The notes beneath the pieces are model-generated. The model was given only the letters and a program-made list of their open reading frames with translations, searched no databases and was not told the DNA's origin. A program made the translations under genes and the position numbers. Source: Membranipora membranacea (taxonomy: Eukaryota > Bryozoa > Gymnolaemata > Cheilostomatida > Membraniporidae). From it: a DNA stretch of 64,000 bases. Below are positions 12,604-27,600 of this stretch, one piece after another (positions within the stretch are counted from its first letter, which is position 1; each line of letters opens with the position of its first letter). Location of the stretch: the NCBI GenBank assembly GCA_914767715.1, contig OU612068.1:6448001-6512000 (forward strand), given 5' to 3'.

Positions 12604-15600
12604 ATGAACAGGCAGCTTTGCTTAATTTTGCTGCTCAGGGTTTCTATTATCTCAGGTAAGTCTCATTTATACACAATTTATACACTTACTCTTAAAGCGG
12701 CTATTATGCTGTATGACTGTAAGTATTTTGATCATATCTTTTTCATATATTTCCTGTGATTTTCTTTTCTCATAAGCATTGTAAGTTAAGGTCCTCACTA
12801 ATGGCTGCAGTGCTCACAATTTACAGGGGTTTAGAGCAGGGTGTTAACTTAAAATACCTACTTTAAAAATGGATATTGAATTGAAGAAAAAGTTATAACG
12901 TCCATGCACTGAATTTAATTCTTCTAGAGTTCAATGTGTCTATGATATCCTTCTGCCTATATGGAATGCGCCGAAAGCTTGCAACATCGTCTTGTTCTCG
13001 TTGAGTTCAAATAGATTCAAGTTTCTGTTTTGTATCATAATTTTTATTTTAACAATCAGTGATATTGATTTCATTGAGTTTTATTTTTATTCACTCTAGG
13101 TGCTGCAGTGTCATGGGGTCCAGGCGAGATGGGAGACGGAATATTAAATGGTAAGACTTAGTTTGTTCATGAGTACATGCAATCCTCATTTAGACTACTG
13201 CTTGACATTATCAATGCACTAACCGAAATGAGAGGTCAAGTTCGAAAAGATCAAAAGTTGCAAAATTTTACAAAAAAATTAATGGCAAAGCAACACCTCC
13301 GATACACAACCTAAACTCATGTATGCTATGATGATAAATCAAAATGTTGCAATTAATAATATTACAGATCAGGTTGGACCAGTAACCCCCTGCTCACTTT
13401 GTTCACATGGGTGTCTCGGTGATAAGTGTACCTGCCCATCTGGTTATATGTTAGCTGCAGATGATAGGACCTGTATAGGTGAGTTTGATGAAACAAGAAA
13501 CTAGTCAGGGATTAGCCTTGTCACTCAGCCACTTTTTTGTTTGTGGCTGCGTGATAAGTCTAGTCAGGACTGTATCACAGTGTAAGGATATACAGAGGGG
13601 ACACTTCAATGATCGTTATAGTTATTATCCTTACTCCGTGACTGTATTATAAAATTCTGATTTGCAGCCTCTGCTTTTGATAACCCAAGGCATGATTAAA
13701 GCATCAAGAAATTTACCTATCGCTACCTAAAGTAAGCCAGCATATCAACAAAAATTTAACTTTTACAAAGTTTTGTATCCTTTCAGAATAGCAATCACAT
13801 GTTATGTAAACAAAGATTATAAATACTCATAGTTATCTGCAACCTAATGGTCTTGGAGGTTGCAACCTCAGAGGTTTGCACAACGTCGCCATTGTCAACA
13901 TATCTGCAGACAGCGGCCTCAGCTGATCCTCAGAGGTTTGATCAGCGGTTGCAACCTCAGAGTGCAGAGCGGTTTGCATGACGTCACATTACTAACATAT
14001 AAGCCTCAGCTGATCCTCAGAGGATTGGTGTATATATAAAAACTCATTGAGGATCCGCTGAGGTTGCAACCTCTCAAATGTGTTTAGACCATAAGATCAC
14101 CATTGATGCAACTGAATAGGATAGGAGAATGAACAATAGTGTCACACAAAAGCTTCACACATAACCTATAGTTGCATAATCTTGTGGTTATTAGGTTACA
14201 TAATGTCACAGATCTTGTTGATGATAAGAGGTCTCTGCGTAATGTTACTCCAACCAACTTCCAGGCTAGATAACTACCAGGATAGCTAGACTATCTATAT
14301 ACAGGATACAGGATAGCTAGACTATCTATATAACAAAATTTTTGCCTGAAATGGCTGATTTCAGTTCCATTGAATCTGTGGGATAGTAATTAGATCAAGT
14401 TTGGTCCGTTTGCCAGCTATCCTAGTTGCTCCCGATCAACTGGTCACTGTGGTGTGACCAGTGGAAGGAAGCAACAGGAATGCAGGCAATTGGATTAAAC
14501 TTATGGAGCCTTTCCAATAACATAGCCACATTATAGTGAAATTCTAATGATATTTCATAGAAAACTGAAGGGAAAAGAGAATTTTTCTGATTTATCGACA
14601 AATAACTTGAAATTTCACAAACATCAACAAAATGTATCACTGATTGATTGATTGATTTGTCTTCTATCACTAACTGTAAAAGTTGCAAGAAAAAGGTTGC
14701 TGGTAGACGTACTCTGCTAAAAAATAATGATGTTGCCTTGCATGCAAAAATAGTATTATTAAAAAGTAGTTAAAAAGTTGTATTATTAATTAATGTCTCA
14801 AAAAGCAGTCTTTGCCCCAGGCAGTGCTGTATTTAGGGTGTCTAAGCCGACCTGAGGGGCATCGTTTGAGGTAGTTATGGATAAAGTGTTCGTCATCAGT
14901 GAATATCTGCATTACACGATTTTTTAAATGAGTGTTAACTAGATTGTCGAGATCATAATTAAGTTGTAATTCGAGCGAGGAAGCATCTTCAAATATTTTG
15001 CGCATGTCCTTCTTATCTCGTTGATAAATGGCAGGATAGAGGACTGGTAGACAATACATTATAAGTGAAACAATAAAACTTTTAAAAAGCATGCATGCAA
15101 GTGGCTTGGTACTCAAATACAGAGAGTTTTTAATTATATACATTCTTTGATGTGCCTTACGAACAACATTTTGGATGTGGGCTTCAAATCTAAGCTTCTG
15201 GTCAATCTCAACACCAAGATATTTAGTAGTCTCACAGAAAGAAATAACTGATCCATTAAGTAAGAGGCTAGGGCTGACAGGTCTTTCTTGTTTAGTTGAA
15301 AATAACATTTCTTTAGTTTTGCCTGCGTTTAAAAGGAGGTCCAGATCTGAGCATTGATTAGCTATTCTATTTACTTCAGAAAAATAACAATCTAAATCAG
15401 AGGAATTACCTATGAGTCCAATTAAACAAGTATCATCAGCATATTTTAAAGACATGAAAGTTCTGACATCGAGATCTAATTCCATCAGTATACAATGAAA
15501 ACAATAGAGGGCTTAGTACAGATCCTTGTGGGGTGCCAGTGTTGGTAATGAGTGTATCTGAGAGTAAGTTATTATTAATGGATATTGTTTGTTGTCTGTG

Positions 15601-18600
15601 ATTACTGAGAAAGCTTATAATCCATCGTGTAATGTTTGAGTCGAGGTGTTGCAGTGATGGGATTAAATATTCTACTCTAATTGTATTGAAGGCTGATGAA
15701 AAATCTAGGAAGAGACAGCGAGCGTGTAGTTTGTCTGGACTTTATCGATGAAGTTGGTTATGGATGTTATGAGGCACATAACTGCGTCTTGAGTTGATCG
15801 ATTAGTTCTATATGCAAATTGGTATATATTCAGATCAGTGTGTGTAACACATGTGCCATTTATAAGTCAATACATAGCCAAAAAGCAGTACTGCTATATC
15901 AAGATTTTGCAGGCACTCCATTTTAAGGCTTATAGTGCATGTTGCTAGTGGGCAGCAATGTTTACTCATGCATACTAGTAATTGCTATGCGCACTCTAAG
16001 CGCTCTTTATTGATTGATTGTTGGATAGTTTCAACGAGCATTGTTTGCCGCACTGTTTACTTGCCCTGACGTCAAAACTGTTAAGCATTGCCTCCCGCTT
16101 GTTATCAGGTGAATTTTTCGCCCTATGTAACTGCTCAAAATTAACATTAATTTCTAGAACAAGTGTGAGTTATGTCCACAGTCTCTGGTAATATTTAAGA
16201 TTACTATGGAACCCAGCCCTACAATTTTTAAGGAAGCTTTTGCTGATCATCGCACACCAGTCAAGGTTGTGTGAAGGTTAGACTGGTTCCCTGAGCAAAG
16301 TGAACCAATTCATACTTACCTGGCACAGGGGCATCTAGGATCAACAAGCTAGATCCCCCAAGAAGAGGCCTTACCATTGCACTTCGGTTTGGCTGGCGCT
16401 TGCGATTGCCCCAAATGTGGGTAACTCGGGTGCGTAATTTTTGGTAGTGGGGGACTGCGTTCGCGCTATCCCCTAGCAATTAAAAACAAAATAACACTGG
16501 TCCATATTATACTCTCTCATCACAATCGTCATGATTATGCTGGTGAGCGTAACTGTGCATGACTGTTCTTGCCAACAGCTTTTAACGAAACGTTTCTTCA
16601 ACCTGTAAATGTGTAATTCAGCCAAAATATACTGGTTAGGTAACCATTCAGTCAACAGTTAGTTTGATATGCCTAGCTATACGTAGTCACCGGCAGCCTA
16701 CATTCGCATACATAAACCACCTGTGCTATCCGAGCATTTTTGTGGTTACTCTGAGATTTTCATAAGATTGTTAGGTACTCCTAAGTATAGATGCCCCTTG
16801 TATATCAATGTAGTTGCTCATATTACTTTGAGAATGCATAGTATGATAATGACTCCTTCGAATCCACGCTGCCGCGGTTTAACCCAAGCTGCAGTAATAA
16901 AACGACTTCAAATCATGATGGGTTAAATTTGTTCCATCTTGTATTCTTTGTACGACAGCTGGCACAAGGTTTTGGCTGCATATCTAAGTTCATAAGTCTT
17001 CGTGAAATCAAGGGATATTCCTTAGTTGAAACCATGAAACAGCTACGATGATTTAACTTTATGTTAAATAATCGTAGATGTTTCATGATCTCAACTACTG
17101 TAGTGGTATGATAGAGCTGTAGCACAATTTACCCCTAGATCAAGTTTGATCCAGTTTTGCTGCTCCCCTTCACTGTGGCTAAATAAGTGTGGGGGCAACT
17201 CCAAAGTCATGCAAACTTGGTCTAATTTACTCCCAATTATCCCTTATCCCTATAATTATATATAGGCTGGTAGTTTTGCTTAGGGAGCTGAAATGCTGGT
17301 GTTAGGACTTTTATGCTTTGCCTCCCACTTACAATCTGTAAATTTTTAACAATCTAGAGCTTTCGAACACCACAATTAACTGTTTTGTGTGGCAGAAATG
17401 GTTATCTCTGATATCTCCTGACAGCAATGTTGATGTATCATAGCTGCTTCCTCAGAAACTTGGTTTAAAGGTGATTGGGTCAAAGCACACAAATTTTGTT
17501 TTCAATACCTTGAGACTGGGTCTCTGAGCAAAGTGAACCAATTCATACTTACCTGGCACAGGGGCATCTAGGATCAACAAGCTAGATCCCCCAAGAAGAG
17601 GCCTTACCATTGCACTTCGGTTTGGCTGGCGCTTGCGATTGCCCCAAATGTGGGTAACTCGGGTGCGTAATTTTTGGTAGTGGGGGACTGCGTTCGCGCT
17701 ATCCCCTAGCGAATAAATGAGAATAACACTCTCCTCAATACAGTGCCCTATCATTTTATTACTGGAGAGTAAGTACTGCTTTGAACTAAGCGTTTTTGAA
17801 TATCTGCTTGGAAGTTGCGTAGTAGATTTGCGTCATGCGATCCCTGACCAAAGAAATATAATAAATTAAACTGACTTTAACTGTAGCCTCCAATTCCATA
17901 TCTTATATTTTAATTGACAGATAGAAATTGTTGACAAATTCTTTACCTGTCCACCATAAAGTTTGGTACATGACTTATTTACAACCGCGTCAGATATCAG
18001 TCATTTAAGGTATGGAAACGAAAAATATGAAAATTTGTTAGTCAAAAGGGCCAGTTATGGTTTCCATTGGCTGTCCAGTTTATGCAATTTTTATCTTAAC
18101 CAACTAAAATTGGTATTTAACTTCATTCTGTTTTCGTTTAAAATCTAACCTGTCTTTTTTCATTTCCTTAGTCCTTTTTGGCTCCAATAGAAGAGTTCCA
18201 ATATGTAATCCAAACAAGAAGTGATCTATATCATAGTTAGTTACCTGCTGGAAGCTACAAGATTGGTAGTGATAGAGAATATTTTAGTTTGATATACTCA
18301 GGCAGAATATGTAATAAGATTCCACATAAACCATCTCACACCCTCTTGTATAGCTTGTTGGATGTCTCAGCTTATAGAAGCATAAATAAATGACCAATAC
18401 CAATTTTCTCCCTCTACCTCAGTGAATTGATAATGCGATATCCGCATTCTTGTGGTTATTCCAGGCGCTTTGATATTACAACTGTAGATAACACCCTGTT
18501 TATCACTATAGTTTATTACTTAGAGAATGGGGGGGGGGGGGGGTATGATCATAACACAGTGTAGTAGTATATACCCTTACTCTGTGATCTTGAGCTGCTC

Positions 18601-21600
18601 TGCATGACTGTACTGGATCTATTCTGTAACATTGAACCTTTCAAACCCCAACCTATAAGAAAAAATGTTAGGTTTTTTACCACAGATCATAACGGATTAA
18701 GTCTGTAACTTCAGTTTGATTTTGTAGCATTGCTGTCACAAGTTATGACTGCAGATCAAAGCTCCCAAGGCCTGGTTAAATCGAAGGGAACTCATTAAAA
18801 TTAATCCAATTTAGCTGTGTCATGGTTTCAGCTGTCATAATGTTATAATGGGGCATAATTTCTTTTGCTCCAAATAGAATACCCCTAATTACCTATAATT
18901 ATAGATTGACTGAAGGGGGTCCTGTGCTTGTTAAAATAGTACTTTTACCGATATTAGGATCTTTATGCTTTGCCTCCCATCTAACAACTGTAAATTTTTT
19001 ACAATCTTGATCTCTCGAACACCATGCCCTATCAGGGCATTGTCTGAGTCATAAAGGCTATATGGACCTGCTGTCGGCAGTAATTATGACACATCATAGC
19101 TAATCTTTTGGGAAGATGAATTTAAGGTCAAATTTCATAGCACACAAGTTTAGTCTTTAACAAGTTAAGGCTGAGTCCTTGAGCAATTTAAACCAACTCA
19201 TACTTACCTGGCACAGGGGCATCTTGGATCAATGAGCTAGATCCCCCAGGAAGAGGCCTTACCATTGCACTTCGGTTTGGCTTGGGATTGCCCCAAATGT
19301 GGGTAACTCGGGTGCGTAATTTTTTGTAGTGGGGGACTGCATTCGCGCTATCCCCTAACAAATAAAAATAAATTTGAAACTGGCCTACAAATTTCACTTG
19401 CCTTGTTGGCAGCTGGTTGTATGCCTACATACTGTAATGAGATTGTATATATATATATGATTTCCCTCCAAATCCTAAAGCTTCAATTGGAGTTAGGATG
19501 AGCTAATCTCAATTAGCTGTGATGAACTTTCTTTATCAGTACTGGGCCTCCAAAGGAATAAATGTAATTGCTTCGGCATTCTGCCTATTCTTTACTCCAA
19601 TGGCAAGAAAACATTATTTTTTTGATCATCTCAAATGTAAACTCATAAACGACATCTAATTTGGTTCTTGTAGATATAAATGAATGCCTGACACACAATG
19701 GCGGCTGTATGCAGGGCTGTGAGAATACTGAGGGCTCACACTTTTGTGTATGTCAGCTGACCTGTAGACCTGGATTTGTTCTTCAAGACACAACTTGTTT
19801 CGGTAAGTTCAAATACTACTCACAAAACCTGATATCGGCACTTTATATTACTCATATCATTTTGAAGTCATACTAGATTTGCCGAGAGATAAACTTGTAG
19901 ATTTGGTTGCAAATGTTATGGTGTACCATTATCGTTGGATCTTTGATTGTTTGCTGAAATGCTGACAGGTGTTTGATGTTAAGTTATATTTATCAGTTTT
20001 TAGTGTTACAACAGTTATGTTCAGCAATTGTTTCTTCCCAAAAATACTAAAAACATTGCAAACAGCCAGACTGGGCTGACCGGGCTCGTTATCATGGTTC
20101 TAGGTCAGCGACCAAACCTAATATAATATTGGTCCTGCCATGTTGAAATAAATGTCTTAGATGTACACCTGAAATATAATTCAGTACCCAGTTAAACTTT
20201 TATGCATCTGACTAAGTCCCTAAAATGTAGCACTCTTTGCTCCAGATCAAGATCGCAGCCTTGTAAATAAATGTGTTATTCATGTGATCTACCATTGAGG
20301 CTTTGCTCCTTTACCACCCAGATGTATGCGTAGTTGATAATGGAGGTTGCAGTCATATATGTGGTAAAGAGAAAGACACTGGAGAAGTTCTGTGCAGCTG
20401 TCCCAATGAAGACACTCACCTCGCTCCTGATGAGAAAACTTGTTTGGGTGAGGTTTTTCTTATCCATCATTGCCAATAAGGGTAGACGATCCATGTAATG
20501 ACGATAACTAAATGTGCAGTGTTGTTTTATATTTATTATTTATTTTTATTTATTTTATATTATTATTTATTTTTATTTATTATATTTATTATTTGTGAGT
20601 TTGGTGGTATAAACGACCAATAAAAATGCTAAATCGAACACCAGCAAGGCAGGGCATTATTTGGTGTCTCCAGACAGTAAATAAACATAGGATTTGGTTC
20701 GGTGAAGCTGCTCTTTCTTGCTTGTCAAATGTTTGAATTCTTTATGAAATTATCATAACTATATTATCATAACTAAGGATGTTTGTTTATCATCATTCAT
20801 CATTTTACACACAGTTTTGATTATTTTTTGTACCTCTATTTTGACAGATCCATGTGTTTTCAACAATGGAGGATGCTCAGACATTTGTACTAGTGACTAT
20901 AAGACACAGGTGGTTATCTGCTCCTGTCCTGAGGATGCCGAGCTAGACAGCAGTGGTAAATCATGTCACCAATTCAGAATGGAGTGTCCTGACCCAATCA
21001 GACAGAAGTTTAACACCCAGACAAGAAGCTGTGTCGGTATGTTTGGTTGCGGATTTTTCTTGTCCATAGTTGGCTAGAAAAAAATTCCCCAGGCTGGCCT
21101 TATTTGTATGCTCAATAAGTATGGGTGAACGATGAGAAAGGATTTTGGCGTCGTAAACAAAACTGTCACGAAACACGGTTTTTTGAAAGTTGTCCTCTCA
21201 TTGACGTTAAGCAGATAACTCAAAAATGTAAAATAAAGAAAAAATTGATTGCGTGCTAGTGTAAGATTATGATATCCCAAGTACTTAGATGCCATAGATA
21301 CAGGAATGAGATGAATTATATAAGGTGTATACATGATGTGTATTAACACAGATAAATGCTTGGAGAATGCATGTGATCAGAACTGTGATGTTGATAATCA
21401 GGGTAAAGTGTTCTGCACCTGTACTGAAGGTTATACTTTGAACGAAGACCAACTTACCTGCACAGGTGAGACTAGACTAAACTCGAGACAACTGAGCTGA
21501 TGTGCTGTTTCTTGGATAACAGCCAGGATTACCACACCCATTACCACTCTTATTTTTACTGACTCTAAAAGCAGGAATTCTAACCTGCGATTGCTTTGTG

Positions 21601-24600
21601 ATGGCACTGGCATGATTACACCTCGTTTTGTGATGATAAATTCAAGGAGTTTTTGTTGAATGTCTTGCAGTGACAAGACATTTTTTGACATCTTTTGGAA
21701 GCTTAGACGAGCCTGTATACCAGTGAAATAAACGCTTACCACTGCAACATCTCCCAGAAAGATATCTGGTTGACCCCATGAATCTGAATCTATACATGTT
21801 TCTCTGGCTGTTTTGGTAGATATGGATGAATGCACACAAGATAACGGTGGCTGTGAGGACACATGTACTAATATAGAGGGGAGTAGGACCTGCTCCTGTA
21901 CGGAAGGAGCTCTAAACATCGACGGAGTATCATGTACCAGTATGTATACTCATCCCTTGATAACTTAATTCAATAATACCAATTAAACCGGTTTAAGACA
22001 CGCAGCCCCGCACCTCTCTTAGCTCTGCTACTGCGCACATTGGCCCCATTTGCTAATTTTAAAGTGTTTTAATATCCGCACCCATCATTGAATGAAAAAT
22101 AAATCCAATCCAATCTATTTGTCACTTTGTGAGATACCACAGGAGTTTCGGCTCGTATAATATATATTTGACTTAAAACTGATAGTCTAGGTGCTCAAAC
22201 TCTGCTCGTGTTGCTGTATGTGGCATTCAATTATCATCCACCTCTTGACCGATTGTAAGGTGGTGGTTAATGGTGTGCTGCTACCAGGAGCATGGGCAGA
22301 GTTTGACAACTTGAACTAATAAATTGGCTATAATCCTAACATTTTACTTCTGTCTGAGTTGAGGATCGGGAAATAGATAGAACATCACTCACTTCAAAAC
22401 GAAGAACCTACTTTATTTGTATGCTTGGACTACGCTTAGCATAGTGAGACATTGCAAGGAAAATAACTGGGATACCTAACAATACATAATTATGTCAAAT
22501 AGTTTGTATCTCACTATGCTCTCTTGTTTGAATTTAAAAAAACTCTAGTTCATTATATCTCTCTGTGTTTGTTTTAGTTGTGAATGTATGTGAGACAGGG
22601 AACGGAGGATGTGCTCACACATGCGTACACACAGCACACAATGAATATAAGTGTGAATGCAATACTGGCTTTGTGCTGCATGAAAACAGACATTTCTGTG
22701 TTGGTAAGATTTGTTCAGTAAGAAATTTTAAAATCAACTCCTGCAGCCTGAAATGCTCTGGGAGACTTCAAGCTAGATTCTACCACCCTGTAGTTCATGT
22801 TCATATTTCTTTGTATTCCTAAGTCAACTTTGGTTCAACATTTATAGGTCACCATTGCAAACTTTTAATGTTAGAATTCAGGTTCTCAACTAGATTCCTA
22901 TTTACCTCTACGTTGGTGACAGTTGCCTCACAGGCACATTGCAATGGGCTTGACTTGTTTTTCTCCTGCAGATAAATGTGAGATTGAGAATGGTGGATGT
23001 GGTTCAGCGCTGTGTGATACTGATGATGTAAGCGGTGATGTAATGTGCTCGTGTCGGGAGGGAGAGACTCTGCTAAACAGCGGAGATAGATGTGCTCAAC
23101 GGTGCTTCATTGGATATTTACTCAACATGGAGACCGGCGACTGTGATGGTAGGTGGTGTATTTATATGCTTTATTGCAATGGCAGTGAAAACACTGAAGG
23201 TATCAGGATTTGGCAATAATTATCTGGCAATAATGATCTATTGTCAATGTTAGACAGTCGCCGTTGTCTCAATTTAGTTTATAAAATTCCCAGGACAAAC
23301 ATTAATGTATTGTTTATTGTATATTGCAATGCTATAGTTTTTCCTGGTTTCACACAGTTTTTTCTTGCACATCATCATGTATTCTAAACCATTGCAAGCT
23401 CACACATTGATCACTATCCATGTGTCACGTAAGGATATAAGACACAATAATGGGATTCCATGTAACTGGCAAACAAAGAGATGTATAACTATGATATAGT
23501 GTTGAGACAACATTTGGAATAAACCGGAAGATAGCTTCTGAACTTGATGATTAGTGTCTTATATTATTACAGAGGAATGTACGAGAGATAATGGTGGATG
23601 TACAGATGAGTGTACTGTTGAGGCGGATGTAGGAGTTGTGTGCTCATGTCCAAATGGCGGCGAGCTGATGACCGACAAGAAATCGTGTCGTGAGTTCAAC
23701 TTACGCTTTTCATTTCAGTTATTATGTATCTATTATTGTTGATGTCATTAGAAAGTTGCAGCGAAATGAAGGGAGATATAAAGGTCATGACTGAGATATA
23801 GGCTTTTACTATACCTGGGCTGGTTTACTAGAGGTGAATGTGACACTGTCATTATATCATAAAAATCTGGTTTAGTTGTGATTACACTGACATTTTGGAT
23901 AATTAGAAACATCTGTTACGCATCGTGGGGCCTTCTAACCGATATGTCTTATTGATCAGAGTGATGCTTATTGTAAAAAAACATGTAAATAAATGTATTT
24001 ATTATGCATGTTGCAGTTGAATGCGATGTTGGATTTATGGTGCAAGATGATGTGTGTCAAGGTATGTAACGCCCCAGTCTAGTTGTATTCTGACAAAAAT
24101 TTACCCAGGTGACAATTTTCTGACATGTTAGCTAGGACCTGGGAGTCTAATCCATCACACCACTGTCAATCAACTTTCTCTGCAAGTATTCCTCGAAGAT
24201 TGTTTGCAGGCATGTAAATAATCGGTCATTAAGCTGCCATGACCAAGCTGTTACCCACAGCACATATGTTTAGAACGGTTTTTTCTCTTATCATGCTAAG
24301 CAGCCAAATTGTTCATGAGCCTATGAACATAAACAGTATAAGTACAAAATCCACACCGAGTACAATAATCACAAAAACCAGGATCCAAATACCAAATATC
24401 TTACTGATACTACATAAAACCAACCATATTTTTGAGATAGTGAAGATGGTTTTTTCTCCTGACACAACATTCACACCATGCAGCTGCAGCCTTGATTCCT
24501 GGGGAATTGTGTCGAACTCCTATATGATAAATACTTGACACGCAATCCGTTTCAAGTTTTAAACCACATGGCTTGGTTGGATTGATTCATTATCATCACT

Positions 24601-27600
24601 GACTTTTATTGCAAAATTCTTGGGAAGTTATTTGTTAAGCTGGCAAATATAAAAAAGTAAGAGGAATAGAAAAACATATCTGTGTCACGTATCAAAATGC
24701 ATTATAGCAAAATACATAGCATTTAATATTAATATCATCTGGCCTTATTGCATGTTTGGCTAATTGCCATTTATTTTTCATTCATTTGTACAGAAAAAAT
24801 TATTTTAATTACTAGTTTATAACTTACTCAGTTTATTAGTGACATTATATTACTCAATTTAAAATCTTCATCATATTACCCCTTCCCCTCATGTTTACAG
24901 ATATAGATGAATGTACTATGGATATCGATGGATGTGAGCAGATCTGTGAGAATACAGAGGGAAGTTATAAGTGCTCATGTACTAAAGGTGAACTCAACAC
25001 TGACGGCAGAAACTGTACTGGTATGTATATCTCTTATAGGACTGTGATGTATCTACTGTCAAAGAACGTGGTATAAAAATTATGCTATGAACATTAGGAA
25101 ACCCTAAATTTAATATATTGACCAAGATGACTTCATCCCCCCCTCCCACCTATTACAGATGACTCATGTCAAGTGATCCTGACAACTTTAATTATTTATA
25201 ACATAAACAATAACCTAGACTTAGATGAAATGACCAATTGCTGAGAGCTTTAGAGAGACATGTGGAGATGCCCTACTCGTTAGAAGAGGAGACAACTTTG
25301 TAAATGAACAGAAATACTTGTGTTTCATCTAGTCTAAATAAATTCTCAAATTTTGTCTTTTATTATATACTTCTATTTTATAAAGGTAACAATATTAAAA
25401 TTGAGGATATACTATTAGCCTTTTTTGACTGAGTTTAAAGTGGCTACTCAAAAGTTCAAGATAATTTTCTTCTCTTATGAAAATGACACATTGTACTCTC
25501 AAGCTGTATGTGTTTATTACAGTGGTTAATGTATGTAAGATAGACAATGGTGGGTGTACTCAGACATGTACACATATCACACATAGAGAATATAAATGTG
25601 AATGTGATGATCGTCATGTACTCGACACTGATATGCTAACATGTATATGTAAGTATTATATCCCCTGGAAAAGTATGCGTCAACAATGTTAAACAGGAAA
25701 CAAAGCTATGTATAACTATGTGACAGCATAAAAAGAATATGTGAATACTAGCCTTCATCTATATGGCTCGTCTCGACTGCCTGTTTGGGTTCAAGTAATT
25801 GATGCCTTAGATTGTAAAGTTCTAGGGACAGTGTTCTATGGTCATGTTTTATGTACTCAATGCACCCAGCATCTCTCTTGTTATAAAATGTTCATGCTCA
25901 AAAGTTGTGATGCGGAATAATCTGGATGAATCTGATAAATTTGAGACAGTTTTGAATTAAGTATTCCGATCTATAGTTTTTACCTGAACTCTGCCAAAAA
26001 GATACGCAGTTTCTCCTCAATAGCCTTCGTGGACATGGAGTATTATAAACATTTTGCATCGATCAAGGGGCCTAACTCGATAATTCTATATTGTGTAGAG
26101 ATCAGATTTTGTTAGACGGTCAAGCACAACTCCAAATTGATGCTGATTATGTGTAATGTGTGTGGTTCATCTTATGTATTGACTATAGGTGTTATCTATG
26201 AGCACCCATAGACATGTTTTGTCTCATCCTTTAATTCTAATTATAGTTAAGTGTGATATTGAGAATGGAGGATGTTCACAACTGTGTGATGTCACTGCGA
26301 CAGGCGATATTGAGTGTAGCTGTGCATTTGGTGATGTTCTTACCGATCTAAACGACTGCGCAGGTAAGCATGGAAAGACAACTCTAATTTGAACCAACAA
26401 AAAATGCTTGGAATAGTAATAACAAGTTATAGAAATATTATCATTTTTGAACCAGCTTAATGTTTGGTCCATGTGCCTGCATTCGGAGTTGCTCCCCCTC
26501 CACTGATCACACCGCCTTTTTGCCTCCGGGGTGGCCAGTGTAAGGGGAGCAACTGGAATGCCGGCAATCTGTATCAAACTTGATCTAAGCAAAATACAGT
26601 ATGAGAAACAAATTTTGTTACGCCCTGCCGAAATACAAAGAAATTGGTTTCACTTTTCCATTTTGATAGAAATTTTGGTTTCAGTCGATCTTAGGAACAT
26701 TGTTTTTCTATCACAGTAAAAATAGTTACCACCCATCAGCCTAATGCTTCTAGATTTACTGTAGTTTCAAGCAATACTATCTAAGGCACAACCACCACTT
26801 TGATATTACTTTGCAAGACTAAATCCTTACGAATTCTCAAATTAGTTACTACACACTATTATCATATATTACGCCTCTGACACAAATGCTGATCCTCTCA
26901 TATTTACAGATGTATGTGACACTAATGTATGTGATCAGATGTGCACACACTTAGATGTGCCTGGACCTGAAGGTGAAGCTTATGAATGCTCTTGTTACCC
27001 TGGCTTCGTGATGGTCGATGATACGTGTCAAGGTAAGGTACACCAGTCAGAATGTAGTACACAATCTCAGTCAAAAGCTTTGTATATGACATTGGCATAG
27101 TCTTATCATACCAACCATGGAATTGTAGAAGTGTTCTAAAAACCTTGCTGTTAATTTTGGGGGTGATACTACTATAAGACAAATCTCAACAGTCATAGCT
27201 CTGTCGTAACACTAATTTTTCTCCTTTGTATAGGAATCGTTCATGGGCAAAATAATGACCTGCTTTCAGCTAAAACATTATGAAAACATTCATGACCATC
27301 ATTCTATAGCCATCATTCCATTGCCATCATTACAGAGACATCATTACAGAGACATCATTACAGTGACATCATCACAGAGACATCATTACAAAGATGTAAT
27401 GATTGTTGATCATCCAATTCGAATCAGTGTTTAGCAGAGTTCTGCAGCAGCGGTGACCTGAAGGAATTCCTAACTTCTAGTCTTGGAAAACTGCATGTGT
27501 TATAGGCTGAGGAAGATTCACCTGTTCTGGCTGGCTTCTAAGTCTGGTGTGACTCCCTATTGTGATGTGGCTTACAGGTGTGTTGTATATTTACAGAGCG

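Larger units (their letters stand above)
13479..19673. other. intron 3 of the EGF gene: repeats, LINE and U1 copies
   Basis: No EGF-type exon was found in this 6.2-kb gap. It holds a hairpin element (13513), an internal tandem repeat (13855-14085), a duplicated CAGGATAGCTAGACTATCTA block (14279-14332), two family-B MITEs (14391 and 17136), a minus-strand LINE fragment (14790-15850), three U1 copies (16312, 17545, 19200) and a G homopolymer at about 18530. Confidence 0.7.

Noticed and set aside
16261..19397. Three similar minus-strand open frames with a shared 60-residue protein ([20 protein letters not shown]...)
   Set aside because: They are the antisense of the three U1 snRNA copies; the similarity comes from the RNA gene, not from a protein family.
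21431..21919. 162-codon open frame on the minus strand
   Set aside because: It is antisense to two EGF exons (21352-21465, 21820-21939) and their intron; Cys-rich exons lack stops on both strands by composition.
27300..27395. Short regularly spaced repeats that could suggest a CRISPR array
   Set aside because: Units are contiguous without unique spacers, and the window is plainly animal nuclear DNA; it is a minisatellite.
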